NCBI RefSeq assembly: GCF_002088945.1
Contig: NZ_NCSU01000007.1
Span: 558,001-622,000, forward strand
DNA: 64,000 bases
Reading direction: 5' to 3'
From: Henriciella pelagia
GTDB taxonomy: Bacteria; Pseudomonadota; Alphaproteobacteria; Caulobacterales; Hyphomonadaceae
The position numbers and the translations under genes were made by a program. The notes below the pieces were generated by a model, which saw only the letters and a list, made by a program, of their open reading frames with translations, had not been told where the DNA came from and searched no databases. Positions 26,225 through 35,607 of the stretch are shown piece after piece; position 1 is the first letter of the stretch, and every line of letters begins with the position of its first letter.

Positions 26225-28636
26225 ATGGCGAACTCGATTGCCCAGACACAGAATGTGAAAGAAGCCTCCGACCCTGTATGGCGTATCCTGACGGGCACGG
26301 CCGCCTTTGCGATCGGCGTTTTCCTGTGTGGCAGTGTCGGGTCCTACCAGTCCACAGATCCCAGCCTGAATGCCTCGACAGCGCTTGAAGTCCAGAACCT
26401 GTTTGGTGGCACCGGTGCGATCGTGGCGGACCTGTCGCTGCAGACGTTCGGCTTCGCATCCTGGATGGCGGGTCTCGCACTTATGGTTGGCGGCGCGATG
26501 CGGGCTGTGCTGATTGGAGCGCCGCGCATTCGCCGCTGGTTCTATGGTGCCGCTTTCGTCCTCATTCTCTCAGGTGCGCTTGCGTCCTTCCCGGTTCCAG
26601 CCTCCTGGCCGCTCTGGACAGGTCTTGGCGGCATGTTTGGCGACGGCCTCTATGATCTTGCTGTTGTGCCGTTCAAGGCTTTGCTCCTGCCGATGCCTGA
26701 ACTCCTGGCGGGGTTGTTCCTCGGAACCGTTTCACTCCTCTTTGCATTCTCAGCGCTCGGCTTCCGACGCGGTGATGCTCGCCTGCTGCAGACGGCTGCG
26801 GCTAGTTCAGGCCGACGTGCGGCCCGTAGCGCGGGCAGCCTGGGAGGCAAGCTGTTCGGCAGCCTGGGCGGTCTCTTCCGCAAAAAGCATTCGGGAGAGG
26901 AGCACATGATTGAGATGGGTGAGGATGCCTATGAGGCCCCGGCCGTGTCGCGCCGCACTGCCGCACGCGAAGATCTGGACGTCATTGATGACGAAGAGGG
27001 GCCTGCCGAAAACAATGATGAGGATCTGCCAATTGCGCTGACGCGTCCAAAGCTCAGCCAACAGCCGCAGCGCGAGCCAGAGAAGCCTCGCCCGACCGTC
27101 CGCAAGCGCGCCCGCAGCGGAACCAAGATCCTGCCGTCGATTGACCTCTTGCAGGAGCCGCCATCGCGCCGTGCGGCTGTCGATGAGGATGGCCTACTGG
27201 CCCAGGCGAACCGACTATCCGAAGTGCTGCGCGAGTTCGGTGTTCGCGGCCGCATCAAGGAAGTGCGCCCCGGCCCGGTCGTCACCCTGTTCGAGCTGGA
27301 GCCGGCCGCCGGCGTGAAATCGGCGCGTGTCATCTCCCTTGCCGACGACATCGCCCGCTCTATGAGCGCGGTCTCGGCCCGTGTCGCAGTCATTCCCGGC
27401 AAGAATGCCATCGGTATCGAACTGCCGAATGAAGAACGCGAAACCGTCTACTTCCGGTCGCTGCTGTCATCGACGGCCTATACCGGCTCAAAGGCGCCGC
27501 TGCCCATGGCGCTCGGTGAGGATATTGGCGGCACGCCTACTGTAGTCGACCTGTCCAAGATGCCCCACCTCCTGATCGCGGGCACTACCGGCTCCGGTAA
27601 ATCGGTTGGCGTGAACGCGATGATCCTGTCGCTGATTTACAGGCTGACGCCTGAACAGTGCCGCTTCATCATGATCGACCCGAAAATGCTCGAATTGTCG
27701 ATCTATGAGGGTATCCCGCATCTGCTTGCACCGGTCGTGACCGACCCCAAAAAGGCGGTCAACGCCCTGCAATGGGCGGTGCGTGAAATGGAAAGCCGCT
27801 ATGAGCTGATGTCCAAGGCGGGCGTTCGGAACCTGGCGGGCTTCAACGAGAAGGCGGCCAAGTATCGAGAGCGCGGCGACCAGATGACGCGCAAGGTCCA
27901 GACCGGCTATGATGATCGAGGCAAGCCTATCCACGAAACGGAAATCCTGCCGCTCAACCACATTCCAAACATCGTCGTCGTGATCGACGAGATGGCTGAT
28001 CTCATGATGGTGGCGGGCAAGGAAATCGAGGGCTGCATCCAGCGTCTCGCCCAGATGGCACGGGCGGCCGGCATTCACCTCATCACCGCTACGCAGCGTC
28101 CATCCGTCGACGTCATCACCGGCACGATCAAGGCGAACTTCCCGACGCGCATCTCCTATATGGTGACGACCAAGATCGACTCCCGCACCATTCTTGGCGA
28201 ACAGGGCGCCGAACAGCTCCTCGGCATGGGTGACCTGCTGTATCAGGCAGCCGGCGTGAAAACCAAACGCCTGCATGGCCCGTTTGTGTCCGATGAGGAG
28301 GTTGAAACCGTGGTCAACTGGCTGCGCGAACAGGGTGAGCCAGACTATAATGAGGATATCCTTGAAGAGCCTGAAGAGGGCGGCACGGGTAGCGCCATCA
28401 TGGATGCGATGCTCGGCGTTTCCTCTGGCGACGGTGACGATGACCTTTATGCGCAGGCAATGGCGATTGTCGTGCGCGACAAGCGGGCCTCGACCTCTTA
28501 CCTTCAGCGGCGCCTCAAGGTCGGCTATAACAAGGCGGCGACGCTGATTGAGCGGCTGGAAGAAGAAGGTGTCATCTCAGCGCCAAACCATGCCGGCAAA
28601 CGCGAAATCCTGGTTCGCGGCGATCCATCTGACTGA
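26225..28636 (+). CDS. ftsK: DNA translocase FtsK
   Basis: 803 residues from MANSIAQTQN; the frame is open from 26159 without support. Four N-terminal membrane segments anchor it at the septum, followed by a short linker rich in Arg, Pro and Glu (about 210-330). The motor has Walker A GTTGSGKSVGVN at about 455 and Walker B-type IVVVIDEMADLMM. The gamma domain that reads KOPS sequences is at the end (DDLYAQAMAIVV through VGYNKAATLIERLEEEG). The linker is short compared with E. coli (over 600 residues), as in other alphaproteobacteria. It follows the amt terminator. Confidence 0.97.
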   Translation: MANSIAQTQNVKEASDPVWRILTGTAAFAIGVFLCGSVGSYQSTDPSLNASTALEVQNLFGGTGAIVADLSLQTFGFASWMAGLALMVGGAMRAVLIGAPRIRRWFYGAAFVLILSGALASFPVPASWPLWTGLGGMFGDGLYDLAVVPFKALLLPMPELLAGLFLGTVSLLFAFSALGFRRGDARLLQTAAASSGRRAARSAGSLGGKLFGSLGGLFRKKHSGEEHMIEMGEDAYEAPAVSRRTAAREDLDVIDDEEGPAENNDEDLPIALTRPKLSQQPQREPEKPRPTVRKRARSGTKILPSIDLLQEPPSRRAAVDEDGLLAQANRLSEVLREFGVRGRIKEVRPGPVVTLFELEPAAGVKSARVISLADDIARSMSAVSARVAVIPGKNAIGIELPNEERETVYFRSLLSSTAYTGSKAPLPMALGEDIGGTPTVVDLSKMPHLLIAGTTGSGKSVGVNAMILSLIYRLTPEQCRFIMIDPKMLELSIYEGIPHLLAPVVTDPKKAVNALQWAVREMESRYELMSKAGVRNLAGFNEKAAKYRERGDQMTRKVQTGYDDRGKPIHETEILPLNHIPNIVVVIDEMADLMMVAGKEIEGCIQRLAQMARAAGIHLITATQRPSVDVITGTIKANFPTRISYMVTTKIDSRTILGEQGAEQLLGMGDLLYQAAGVKTKRLHGPFVSDEEVETVVNWLREQGEPDYNEDILEEPEEGGTGSAIMDAMLGVSSGDGDDDLYAQAMAIVVRDKRASTSYLQRRLKVGYNKAATLIERLEEEGVISAPNHAGKREILVRGDPSD

Positions 28637-28798
28637 TCCGCCAGCAATACCGCACAGCGTATAAGTTTTGTTCATTCAGGGGCTTGGCGCGCGGGTAGTC
28701 TGAATAGTGGGCAACGAAACTGGGCGGAAATACCTTTTTTCAGCCCTGTTTTCCTGCCCGTGCGTTGCTATCTCTCTGGTCCAACACGGGAGAAAGAC

Positions 28799-29713
28799 AT
28801 GACCTTTCTTATGAACCCAATCGCAGCCCTGTTCATCATGGGCTCAAGTCCGCTGGCTTTCCAGGTGGACCATTTCGATATGATTCCGTCGGTGGCCCCG
28901 GCCACGCAGCTAATGGCTGCGGCAACGCTCGAGGCATCCGCCCCGCAAGAGACTCTTCCGGTGAAGATCGAGAAGACCGCTATGGCTGAAACGAAGGCGT
29001 CTGTTTCAGCGCCGCGCGCAGAGGTTATTGGGGCCAGGCCACAGATCATCCTGGCGCAGGCCGAGGTTGAAAGTCCGACAATTTCCGCTCCGGCGGCGGA
29101 GATCGATGTCGAGACGACAGTGTCTGCCGAGGCGCCCGTTCGCGCTCAGACGACTGCTGTGTCGGCCACGGAGCGACGCGCCATCCTGAAGGCAGCCGCT
29201 GCGTCACTTGCCGCTGCGAAGACGGCGAAGGGCCGTTTCGTGCAGGTTTCACCGGATGGCAGCATCACGCAGGGCGATTTCGCGCTGCGCCGTCCCGGCC
29301 GGATGCGTTTCGATTATGACGCGCCGACGCCGCTGCTGATCGTTGCAGATGGCACCACCGTGGCCATGCAAGACAGCGACCTTGAAACCGTGGACCGCGT
29401 GCCGCTCGCCTCGACGCCGCTCGGTATCATTCTGGATGACCAGCTCGACTTTGAGTCCGAGACGCGCGTGACCGATGTGCGCCGCACCGACAGCAACATC
29501 GCGATCACTGTTGAGGACAAGGATGGCGAGTCTGAAGGATCCGTGACGCTCTATTTTGATGCGTCGAACTATCAGCTGCTCAGCTGGCGCGCACTCGATG
29601 CCAATCGGCAAACCACACACGTCGCACTGGAGGACATCCAGACGAATGTGAATGTCGATCCGCGTCTCTTCCGCATGGACCAGATGGTCGATGATGACGA
29701 TGATGAGCGGTAA
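28799..29713 (+). CDS. lolA: LolA-type outer-membrane lipoprotein carrier with Ala/Glu-rich insert
   Basis: 304 residues from MTFLMNPIAALF, preceded by GGGAGAAAG. LolA is a periplasmic chaperone carrying lipoproteins from LolCDE to the outer membrane. The LolA core is residues about 135-300 (AKGRFVQVSPDGSITQGDFALRRPGRMRFDY, PTPLLIVADGTTVAMQD, TPLGIILDDQL). Between the signal-like N-terminus and the core lies an Ala/Thr/Glu-rich stretch of about 110 residues, not found in E. coli LolA (about 200 residues). It ends in an acidic DDDDDER tail. Confidence 0.88.
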   Translation: MTFLMNPIAALFIMGSSPLAFQVDHFDMIPSVAPATQLMAAATLEASAPQETLPVKIEKTAMAETKASVSAPRAEVIGARPQIILAQAEVESPTISAPAAEIDVETTVSAEAPVRAQTTAVSATERRAILKAAAASLAAAKTAKGRFVQVSPDGSITQGDFALRRPGRMRFDYDAPTPLLIVADGTTVAMQDSDLETVDRVPLASTPLGIILDDQLDFESETRVTDVRRTDSNIAITVEDKDGESEGSVTLYFDASNYQLLSWRALDANRQTTHVALEDIQTNVNVDPRLFRMDQMVDDDDDER

Positions 29714-29740
29714 GAGCCGAGACCCATTCACTACAAATAA

Positions 29741-29770
29741 CCCCGCAGCCTATACGGCTCGCGGGGTTTT
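29741..29770 (+). terminator. Rho-independent terminator of lolA
   Basis: CCCCGCAGCC pairs with GGCTCGCGGGG around TATAC (one bulged base), followed by TTTT. 27 bases after the lolA stop. Confidence 0.85.
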
Positions 29771-29793
29771 CTGTGCCCGCTTCGGGCGCGCGG

Positions 29794-30450
29794 TCAGTAA
29801 GCAGTGATGGCGGCGTCGCCCCAGATTTTTTTCAGCTTGGCGTCCCGTCCGCAGCCCTGGCGATAGAAGCGATATTTGACTGGTGTCGTGCGGTAATAGT
29901 CCTGATGGTAATCCTCGGCAGGCCAGAATTCGCTGGCGTCGAGAACTTTCGTCACGACCGGCCCGGGCAAGATGCCAGCTTCCTCGATGCTTTTGATTTC
30001 CGTTTCAGCAACATCGCGCTCTTCCGGTGACTGCACGAACACAGCGGTTCGGTAGCTTTCGCCCTTGTCGCAGAACTGGCCGCGCGGATCGGTCGGATCG
30101 ATCGTGTGGAAGAAATGATCGACTAGCTCTTCATAGGTCACGCGCGAAGGGTCATAGCTGATCTTTACCGCCTCATAGTGGCCGGTATCACCATAGGTGA
30201 CCTGCTTGTAGGTCGGATTCTCGACAGAACCGCCCGTATAGCCGGACACGGTGGAAACCACGCCATCGACCTTGTCGAAATCAGCCTCAACGCACCAGAA
30301 ACAGCCGCCGGCAAAGATCGCAGTGGCGAGCCGGGTGGACTCGGTTGGCGTGTCACCGCCTTGCTCGGCCATGGCATTCCAGACGAAGCCGGTTGCAATA
30401 GCGGCACCACCGGCGATGGCAGCGATAAGCGTGGTCTGAGAGCGTTTCAT
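29794..30450 (-). CDS. msrA: Peptide methionine sulfoxide reductase MsrA, exported form
   Basis: 218 residues. MKRSQTTLIAAIAGGAAIATGFVW is a signal peptide or membrane anchor, so this copy repairs proteins in the periplasm. Catalytic C50 is in AGGCFWCVEADFDKVDGV, followed by SGYTGG and HYEAVKISYDP; a resolving Cys is in YRQGCGRD near the C-terminus. It reduces S-methionine sulfoxide. A second MsrA without signal peptide is at 47694. No msrB is adjacent. Confidence 0.93.
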   Translation of the reverse strand: MKRSQTTLIAAIAGGAAIATGFVWNAMAEQGGDTPTESTRLATAIFAGGCFWCVEADFDKVDGVVSTVSGYTGGSVENPTYKQVTYGDTGHYEAVKISYDPSRVTYEELVDHFFHTIDPTDPRGQFCDKGESYRTAVFVQSPEERDVAETEIKSIEEAGILPGPVVTKVLDASEFWPAEDYHQDYYRTTPVKYRFYRQGCGRDAKLKKIWGDAAITAY

Positions 30451-30585
30451 AGTGTCAGCCGAACTTTTGTTGTTGTCTAACGGCGATATGGCCGCGCAAA
30501 GCGCGGTGTGAAGTTATGTACTACATATCTCACAAAAAGGTGTTCGGTGCACCGTGGCGAATTAACCACGCTGACGATTGGCACT

Positions 30586-31338
30586 TCAGTTCGACAGACG
30601 TTCGACCTCTGCTTCCGAGAGTTCGGAATTGTCATAGACGCTCTGCACATCATCGAGGTCATCAAGCACATCCAGCAGCTTCATCAGCGTATCGGCTTGA
30701 TCACCCTCGACAGGAACATTGTTCTGCGGTTTCCAGATCAGCCGGGTGGACTTGGCCTCGACATTGGGGAACCGGGTTTCGAGCGCGGAAGCCACTTCCA
30801 TGAGATCTTCGCGTTCTGTGTAGATCCAGTGGCTTTCCTCATCGGACTCGACGTCTGTCGCGCCGGCTTCGATTGCCGCTTCCATGATTTCCATTTCGTC
30901 ACCGGCTTCGGCGGGATATTCGATCTCACCGACCTGGTCGAAGCCAAAGGACACCGAACCGGTTTCGCCGAGGTTTCCGCCATTCTTGGAGAAGGCCGAA
31001 CGGATCTCGCTCGCGGCGCGGTTCTTGTTGTCGGTTGACGCCTCGACGATGATGCCGACGCCGCCCGGACCGAACCCCTCATAGCGGATCTCGAAATACT
31101 CTTCGCCGCCGCCGCCCTGGCCCTTGTCGACGGCGCGTTTGATATTGTCCTTTGGCATGGACTGGCCGCGCGCATTGTTGATGGCGAGGCGCAGGCGAGG
31201 ATTGGCGTCGGGATCAGGACCGCCAAGCTTCGAAGCAATCGTGATCTCTTTCGAAAGGCGCGCAAAGAGCGCTGCGCGTTTCTTGTCCTGCGCACCCTTG
31301 CGGTGCTGGATGTTGGCCCATTTGGAATGTCCAGCCAT
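30586..31338 (-). CDS. YebC/PmpR family protein (TACO1 homologue)
   Basis: 250 residues, complete. [32 protein letters not shown] is the invariant start, followed by [31 protein letters not shown] and [26 protein letters not shown]. Family members bind promoters in some bacteria and support translation in others. No operon partner; RuvC, the usual neighbour, is 14 kb away. Confidence 0.96.
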   Translation of the reverse strand: MAGHSKWANIQHRKGAQDKKRAALFARLSKEITIASKLGGPDPDANPRLRLAINNARGQSMPKDNIKRAVDKGQGGGGEEYFEIRYEGFGPGGVGIIVEASTDNKNRAASEIRSAFSKNGGNLGETGSVSFGFDQVGEIEYPAEAGDEMEIMEAAIEAGATDVESDEESHWIYTEREDLMEVASALETRFPNVEAKSTRLIWKPQNNVPVEGDQADTLMKLLDVLDDLDDVQSVYDNSELSEAEVERLSN

Positions 31339-31495
31339 GTCGTCCTCATTTGCATGTCGCCGTGACGGCGCGTCTTCGCCGATCTAGCCGAGTGACTGCA
31401 GTTTTAAAAGATATCGATGCAGACTTACAGGTTTCGCAAGGGAGATATTAAGACAGGGAGACTAGTTCTGCGCGTCGGGATTTTTGGAGTGGGTG

Positions 31496-32326
31496 ATGGA
31501 CCTGACGAGACTGAACAGCCGGATCTTTGAACTCGATGGTGGCCATCAGGCGTTCGATTTCGGAACCTTCATTATCCGCTCGGCCTTCCAGCCCATTTAC
31601 GCAATCAACAACAGTGCCGGAATGCTCTACGGCGTCGAGGCGCTTGCCCGCCCGCTTTACAAGGGCCGACCGATCGAGCCGCTCGACTTTTTCTCGCGCC
31701 TGTCTGACCGCGACCGCTTCGTTGCCGATTGGGCATGCCTGCTGCTTCATCTCGCAAACACTGCGGCCTGGCGCCTTGGCAATACGAGCCTGTTCGTGAA
31801 CCTCAATCCCGGTTCCTGCCGCTATACCGACCAGATGGTGAAAGGGCTTGAGCACTATAAGGAGCTGGTCTGCGCGAAGGGTCTTGATCCGTCCAATGTC
31901 GTCTTCGAGATTACCGAGGAAGATGGCGGCGACAAGCGTGCGCTTGCAACCATTGTCGACAAGCTGAAATCACTCGGATTCCGGACCGCGATCGACGATT
32001 TTGGCGTCGGCAGCTCGGATCTAATGCGGGTCATCGAGCTGCAGCCGGATATAATCAAGGTTGATGCTGGCTGGTTCCGGAAGATGATGGAGCAGGAAGA
32101 CACTCGCCAGCTGGCCCACTCGATAATTGTGAAACTGCATGAGATGCGAGCTCACCTCCTGTTCGAAGGGGTTGAGACACCGCGTGAGCTGCACTGGGCG
32201 CGTGAGTGCGCTGGCTCTCTCATCCAGGGGTGGCTGTTCGGCAAGGCGACTCATCTAGGTGAAGCGGCTGAGGCCCGGAAAGTGGCTGTGCCGTCTACAC
32301 AGGTCCCGTCAAAGGCAAGCGCCTAG
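31496..32326 (+). CDS. EAL domain protein, probable c-di-GMP phosphodiesterase
   Basis: 276 residues from the ATG at 31496, chosen because GGAG lies eight bases upstream. A single EAL domain, with no sensor or GGDEF part. Catalytic residues look complete: E48 in YGVEALAR, N102 in FVNLNPGS, E138 in VFEITEED, D167-D168 in AIDDFGVGSSDL, K188 in IIKVD, E224 in FEGVET and Q244 in IQGWLFG. Gly-Val replaces the usual Gly-Thr in loop 6. So cleavage of c-di-GMP to pGpG is likely; cytoplasmic. The last four bases overlap the convergent ymdB gene. Confidence 0.9.
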   Translation: MDLTRLNSRIFELDGGHQAFDFGTFIIRSAFQPIYAINNSAGMLYGVEALARPLYKGRPIEPLDFFSRLSDRDRFVADWACLLLHLANTAAWRLGNTSLFVNLNPGSCRYTDQMVKGLEHYKELVCAKGLDPSNVVFEITEEDGGDKRALATIVDKLKSLGFRTAIDDFGVGSSDLMRVIELQPDIIKVDAGWFRKMMEQEDTRQLAHSIIVKLHEMRAHLLFEGVETPRELHWARECAGSLIQGWLFGKATHLGEAAEARKVAVPSTQVPSKASA

Positions 32327-33150
32327 TCGACCTCAGGCACACACGCCGATAGCCGACCGCCCAGGCGAACCGGTTCGATCCGCGTGGCAAGTCCCGTGCG
32401 GTCATCCGTCTCCACATACACCCCGCACAGCGTGCCTTCGCCGAGGGCCGGCGCATAGCGCTCGCCAGGCAGTTGTGTGGCAAACCGCGTGATCGAGTTT
32501 TCCTTTTTCATGCCGATGACACTGTCATAGTCGCCGCACATGCCGGCATCCGTCTGATAGGCGGTGCCGTTTTCCAGGATCATCAGGTCCGCGGTGGGAA
32601 CATGCGTATGACTGCCGACAACGAGGCTGGCGCGGCCGTCACAATAATGACCCATCGCCATTTTCTCGCTGGTGGCCTCGCAATGCATGTCCACGATGAG
32701 CGCGTCTACAGCCATGCCAAGCGGCATGGAATCAAGCGCGAGGTCGGCGTGCTGGAAGGCGTTCTCCAGCTGTTGCTTCATGAAGACAGTGCCTTGCAGT
32801 TGCACAACGCCGACACGGCGTCCGTCCGGCAGCACGAAGACGTGGGCGCCCTTGCCGGGTGCATTGGCTGCTTGCGGATAGTTCAGCGGACGGAGCAGGC
32901 GTGGCTCACGCTCGATATAGGTCATCGCTTCGCGCTGGTCCCAGGCATGATCGCCCAGGGTGAGGCAGTCGGCGCCGGCATTGAAGAAATCGCCTGCAAT
33001 CGCTTCGGTTAGCCCGAATCCGCCGGCGGCGTTCTCGGCGTTCACAACCACGAAGTCGAGGGAGAGTCGGCGTCGCAGGTCCGGAACATGGTCCAGAACA
33101 GCAGCACGGCCCGGTTTGCCGACGACATCTCCGAAATAGGCAAGTCTCAT
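32323..33150 (-). CDS. ymdB: YmdB-family metallophosphoesterase
   Basis: 275 residues from MRLAYFGDVVGKPGR; ten upstream in-frame residues are unconserved. TIGR00282-type protein with FGDVVGKPGRAAV, VVNAENAAGGFGLT, TLGDHAWDQRE, DMHCEATSEKMAMGHYCDG, VVGSHTHVPTAD and TDAGMCGDYDSVIGM. Bacillus YmdB is a 2',3'- or 3',5'-cyclic nucleotide phosphodiesterase that affects biofilm and sporulation genes. The pairing with an EAL gene overlapping tail to tail is noted separately. Confidence 0.93.
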   Translation of the reverse strand: MRLAYFGDVVGKPGRAAVLDHVPDLRRRLSLDFVVVNAENAAGGFGLTEAIAGDFFNAGADCLTLGDHAWDQREAMTYIEREPRLLRPLNYPQAANAPGKGAHVFVLPDGRRVGVVQLQGTVFMKQQLENAFQHADLALDSMPLGMAVDALIVDMHCEATSEKMAMGHYCDGRASLVVGSHTHVPTADLMILENGTAYQTDAGMCGDYDSVIGMKKENSITRFATQLPGERYAPALGEGTLCGVYVETDDRTGLATRIEPVRLGGRLSACVPEVD

Positions 33151-33181
33151 CGCGTCAGCATATGCGCTGTGGGCCAGCAAA

Positions 33182-33216
33182 AGAAAAGGCGCGCCCGTCA
33201 GTTTGACCGGCGCGCC
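33182..33216 (-). terminator. Rho-independent terminator of the lipoprotein gene
   Basis: GGCGCGCC occurs twice and is itself a palindrome, so the two copies form a perfect eight-base stem, followed on the minus strand by TTTTCTTTT. 27 bases after the stop at 33243. Confidence 0.85.
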
Positions 33217-33242
33217 ACGGAATCTCGTCTAGCTTTCAGCGA

Positions 33243-34823
33243 CTATTTGTGGCTCGCAGAGAAGCCGAGATAGCTCTTGGTGAGCATGCTTGGATCTTCC
33301 ATTGCCGACAGCGTCTCCATCGAGAGAGGCTGGTCTGGGGCGAGCTTGATGGTCAGCGTACCCGGATCGGTGATGAATGCCGACACGGCTGTCGCCAGCT
33401 CGGTGACGATCTCCATGTCGACACCGCTGCCCTGTGCCATCATCGGCGCCATGCTCATCATCATGGAAGCCTGCTGGCGCATCTGGGCCGGGTCTTCACC
33501 GGACTGGGCTGCAACCGCGTTGAAGATACGATCAACAAGGCTGTCATCGGCGATCGCCAGCTCGAAATTGTGGAATGCAAGCTCCTCAAGTGCACCCTGG
33601 AAGGCTGTCGGATCAGGCTCCGCGCCTTCAGCCATTGCCTCGAAGTCAAAGGCCGTCGCGGCTTCCTTGGCATAGGCCGAATAGCCTTCCAGCTTGCCAC
33701 CGAAGGAGATTTTCGCGCCGTCAACCAGCTCGAAGTAATTGTCCTTGGCCGCAAAGGTGATGATGTCGTTTTCAGGATCGTAGGTGGAGACACCTGCGCC
33801 CTTCAACTCGACAGACTCATAGCCCACCATGCTCAGCGCCTGGGCAAGACCTGCGCCGGCTTCACCGCCTTCAGGGTCCGCATCAAGCGTCATCGAGAAG
33901 GGCTTGGTCACGTATTTCACTGGCTGGCCTGCCGAGTTGCGCTCAACCGCCGCGTCGAGGGACGGCATCTTGAAGCTGGCGCCAGCGGCATCGAGCGAGA
34001 AATTGCTCAGCGAAATCTTGTCATAACCAGGATCCATCGGCTGGTCGTAGACCTTGGACATGATGGAGGACATCATGGCTTCTTCGTCGCCAATATTTTC
34101 CTGAATGGCCTCCAGGAAGGCGAGGTCGAGGCCGGACATGCTCAGTGAATCAAGGTTCATCTTGACTGGTGTGCCGCTTTCTTCGTCCATGACGTCGAGC
34201 TTCAGGCCGCTCAGGACAGCGCGTGCTGCCTTCTGATCCTTCAGTTCGCGGACTTCGAAATTGCCAATGCCGAAGGTGCCGGTGGCATCGTCGTCGTTAA
34301 ATGCAACAGCGACATCGCTGATCGTCCACGCGTCGAAGCCGACTTGCTGGGCCGCTGGGAAGGGCGCAGGCTCGGACTGGCCAAACGATGAAGCCAGCCA
34401 TGCGGCAAGCTCCGGCGTGGGGTTCAGGAGTTCGATCTTGCCGACACTGACCGTCCCGTCATCGAGTTCTTCATCTTCGATCGTGATGCCGCTGAGCGTC
34501 ATCTTCGAGAAGGATGCCTTGTCGTCGACCATGTCGAGACCGTCGAACTCGAGCGATGCGGCTTTGACGCCGCCAGCATCATCACCGGCAATCGTAATGT
34601 CGGAGAAGGTCGCCTTGGCCCCATCGACGGACTTGTTGCCATAGGCGACTGCACCGTCGCCGGAATTGGTCAGGGACATTGCGGAGATGACTGCTTCGGC
34701 CTCGGCCGGATCACCTGCGCGAATGCTGACGTCGCCGAGCGGTGCTTCGCCTGACTCGGTGCCAGACGGTCCACAACCGCTTAGAACGGCAAGCGCAGCA
34801 ACGCCGCTAAGTAGATATTTCAT
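33243..34823 (-). CDS. Large lipoprotein of unknown function
   Basis: 526 residues. MKYLLSGVAALAVLSGC is a lipoprotein signal with the Cys at 17. The rest is acidic, with many D/E-G turns and repeated strand-like stretches of the form (A/S)-x-(L/F)-x-(D/G)-(L/I)-x-(L/M) such as AKATFSDITIAG, SLEFDGLDM, KASFSKMTLSGITIED, DSLSMSGLDLAF, KISLSNFSLDA and ELKGAGVSTYD. The pattern recalls AsmA-like or DUF945-like long beta-helical periplasmic proteins, but no named family is recognised. Methionine-rich segment near residue 460 (MMMSMAPMM). Probably in the periplasm. Confidence 0.78.
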   Translation of the reverse strand: MKYLLSGVAALAVLSGCGPSGTESGEAPLGDVSIRAGDPAEAEAVISAMSLTNSGDGAVAYGNKSVDGAKATFSDITIAGDDAGGVKAASLEFDGLDMVDDKASFSKMTLSGITIEDEELDDGTVSVGKIELLNPTPELAAWLASSFGQSEPAPFPAAQQVGFDAWTISDVAVAFNDDDATGTFGIGNFEVRELKDQKAARAVLSGLKLDVMDEESGTPVKMNLDSLSMSGLDLAFLEAIQENIGDEEAMMSSIMSKVYDQPMDPGYDKISLSNFSLDAAGASFKMPSLDAAVERNSAGQPVKYVTKPFSMTLDADPEGGEAGAGLAQALSMVGYESVELKGAGVSTYDPENDIITFAAKDNYFELVDGAKISFGGKLEGYSAYAKEAATAFDFEAMAEGAEPDPTAFQGALEELAFHNFELAIADDSLVDRIFNAVAAQSGEDPAQMRQQASMMMSMAPMMAQGSGVDMEIVTELATAVSAFITDPGTLTIKLAPDQPLSMETLSAMEDPSMLTKSYLGFSASHK

Positions 34824-34863
34824 GTTTTCAGTTCCCCTTCACTGTATCCATTGGCTAGGTTTA

Positions 34864-35607
34864 ATGCGCCGCGATTCGAGCAATATCATGACTGTCGATA
34901 AAAACCAGACGCTGACCCTGACTTCCCGATCCGGACAGGAAATTGCGGTGCGGATCAAGATAAATCCGCGCGCTAAGCGCCTAATCCTAAGGCTTGATGA
35001 ACAAAAGCGTGAAGCTGTTGCGATCGCACCACATCGCCGACTGGTGAAGGATGCTGCGCGGTTTGCAGAAGAACGGCTGGAATGGATAGAGAGTCGGCTC
35101 GATTTGCTGCCCGAGCAAATCAGCCTCGGTGTCGGAGACCGGTTCTGCCTATTGGGGCGGGATTGTGTCATTTCACTCGACGGCGAGGGACGACGTGCGC
35201 GCCTGATTGACGGCGATCCAATGGTTCTGTCATTGCCCGGCGAGCCGGAAACAATTGGCCGCCGGGCCGAACGGTTCCTTCGTAAACATGCCAAGCAGGA
35301 ACTCAGCCGCGCGGTTGCGCAATACTGCGAGACGCTTGGCGTCGATGCGCGGCGTGTGACCGTCAAGGATACGCGCTCGCGCTGGGGGTCGTGCACGTCC
35401 GACGGTCGGCTCGCCTTCTCCTGGCGCCTGGTGATGGCCCCGCTCGAAGTCCTTGAATACGTCGCTGCGCACGAATGTGCGCACCTTCTGGAAATGAACC
35501 ACAGCAACCGCTTCTGGGCGCATGTGGCGCGGTGCCGGCCATCCTGGAAGCGTGAACGCGCCTGGCTACGCCGTCATGGTGCGAGCCTGCACGCGGTCTC
35601 AGTCTGA
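34864..35607 (+). CDS. YgjP-like metallopeptidase (DUF45/SprT-like)
   Basis: 247 residues from ATG 34864; ATG 34888 is an alternative and neither has a strong ribosome binding site. The core has RITVKDTRSRWGSC-like VKDTRSRWGSCTSDG, then AAHECAHLLEMNHSNRFW: a zinc-binding H-E-x-x-H and the third His in N-H-S-x-x-F-W. This is the UTP-pyrophosphatase-named but peptidase-like YgjP family, found beside restriction enzymes or alone. No nearby restriction genes. It overlaps the convergent antiporter gene by nine bases. Confidence 0.87.
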   Translation: MRRDSSNIMTVDKNQTLTLTSRSGQEIAVRIKINPRAKRLILRLDEQKREAVAIAPHRRLVKDAARFAEERLEWIESRLDLLPEQISLGVGDRFCLLGRDCVISLDGEGRRARLIDGDPMVLSLPGEPETIGRRAERFLRKHAKQELSRAVAQYCETLGVDARRVTVKDTRSRWGSCTSDGRLAFSWRLVMAPLEVLEYVAAHECAHLLEMNHSNRFWAHVARCRPSWKRERAWLRRHGASLHAVSV

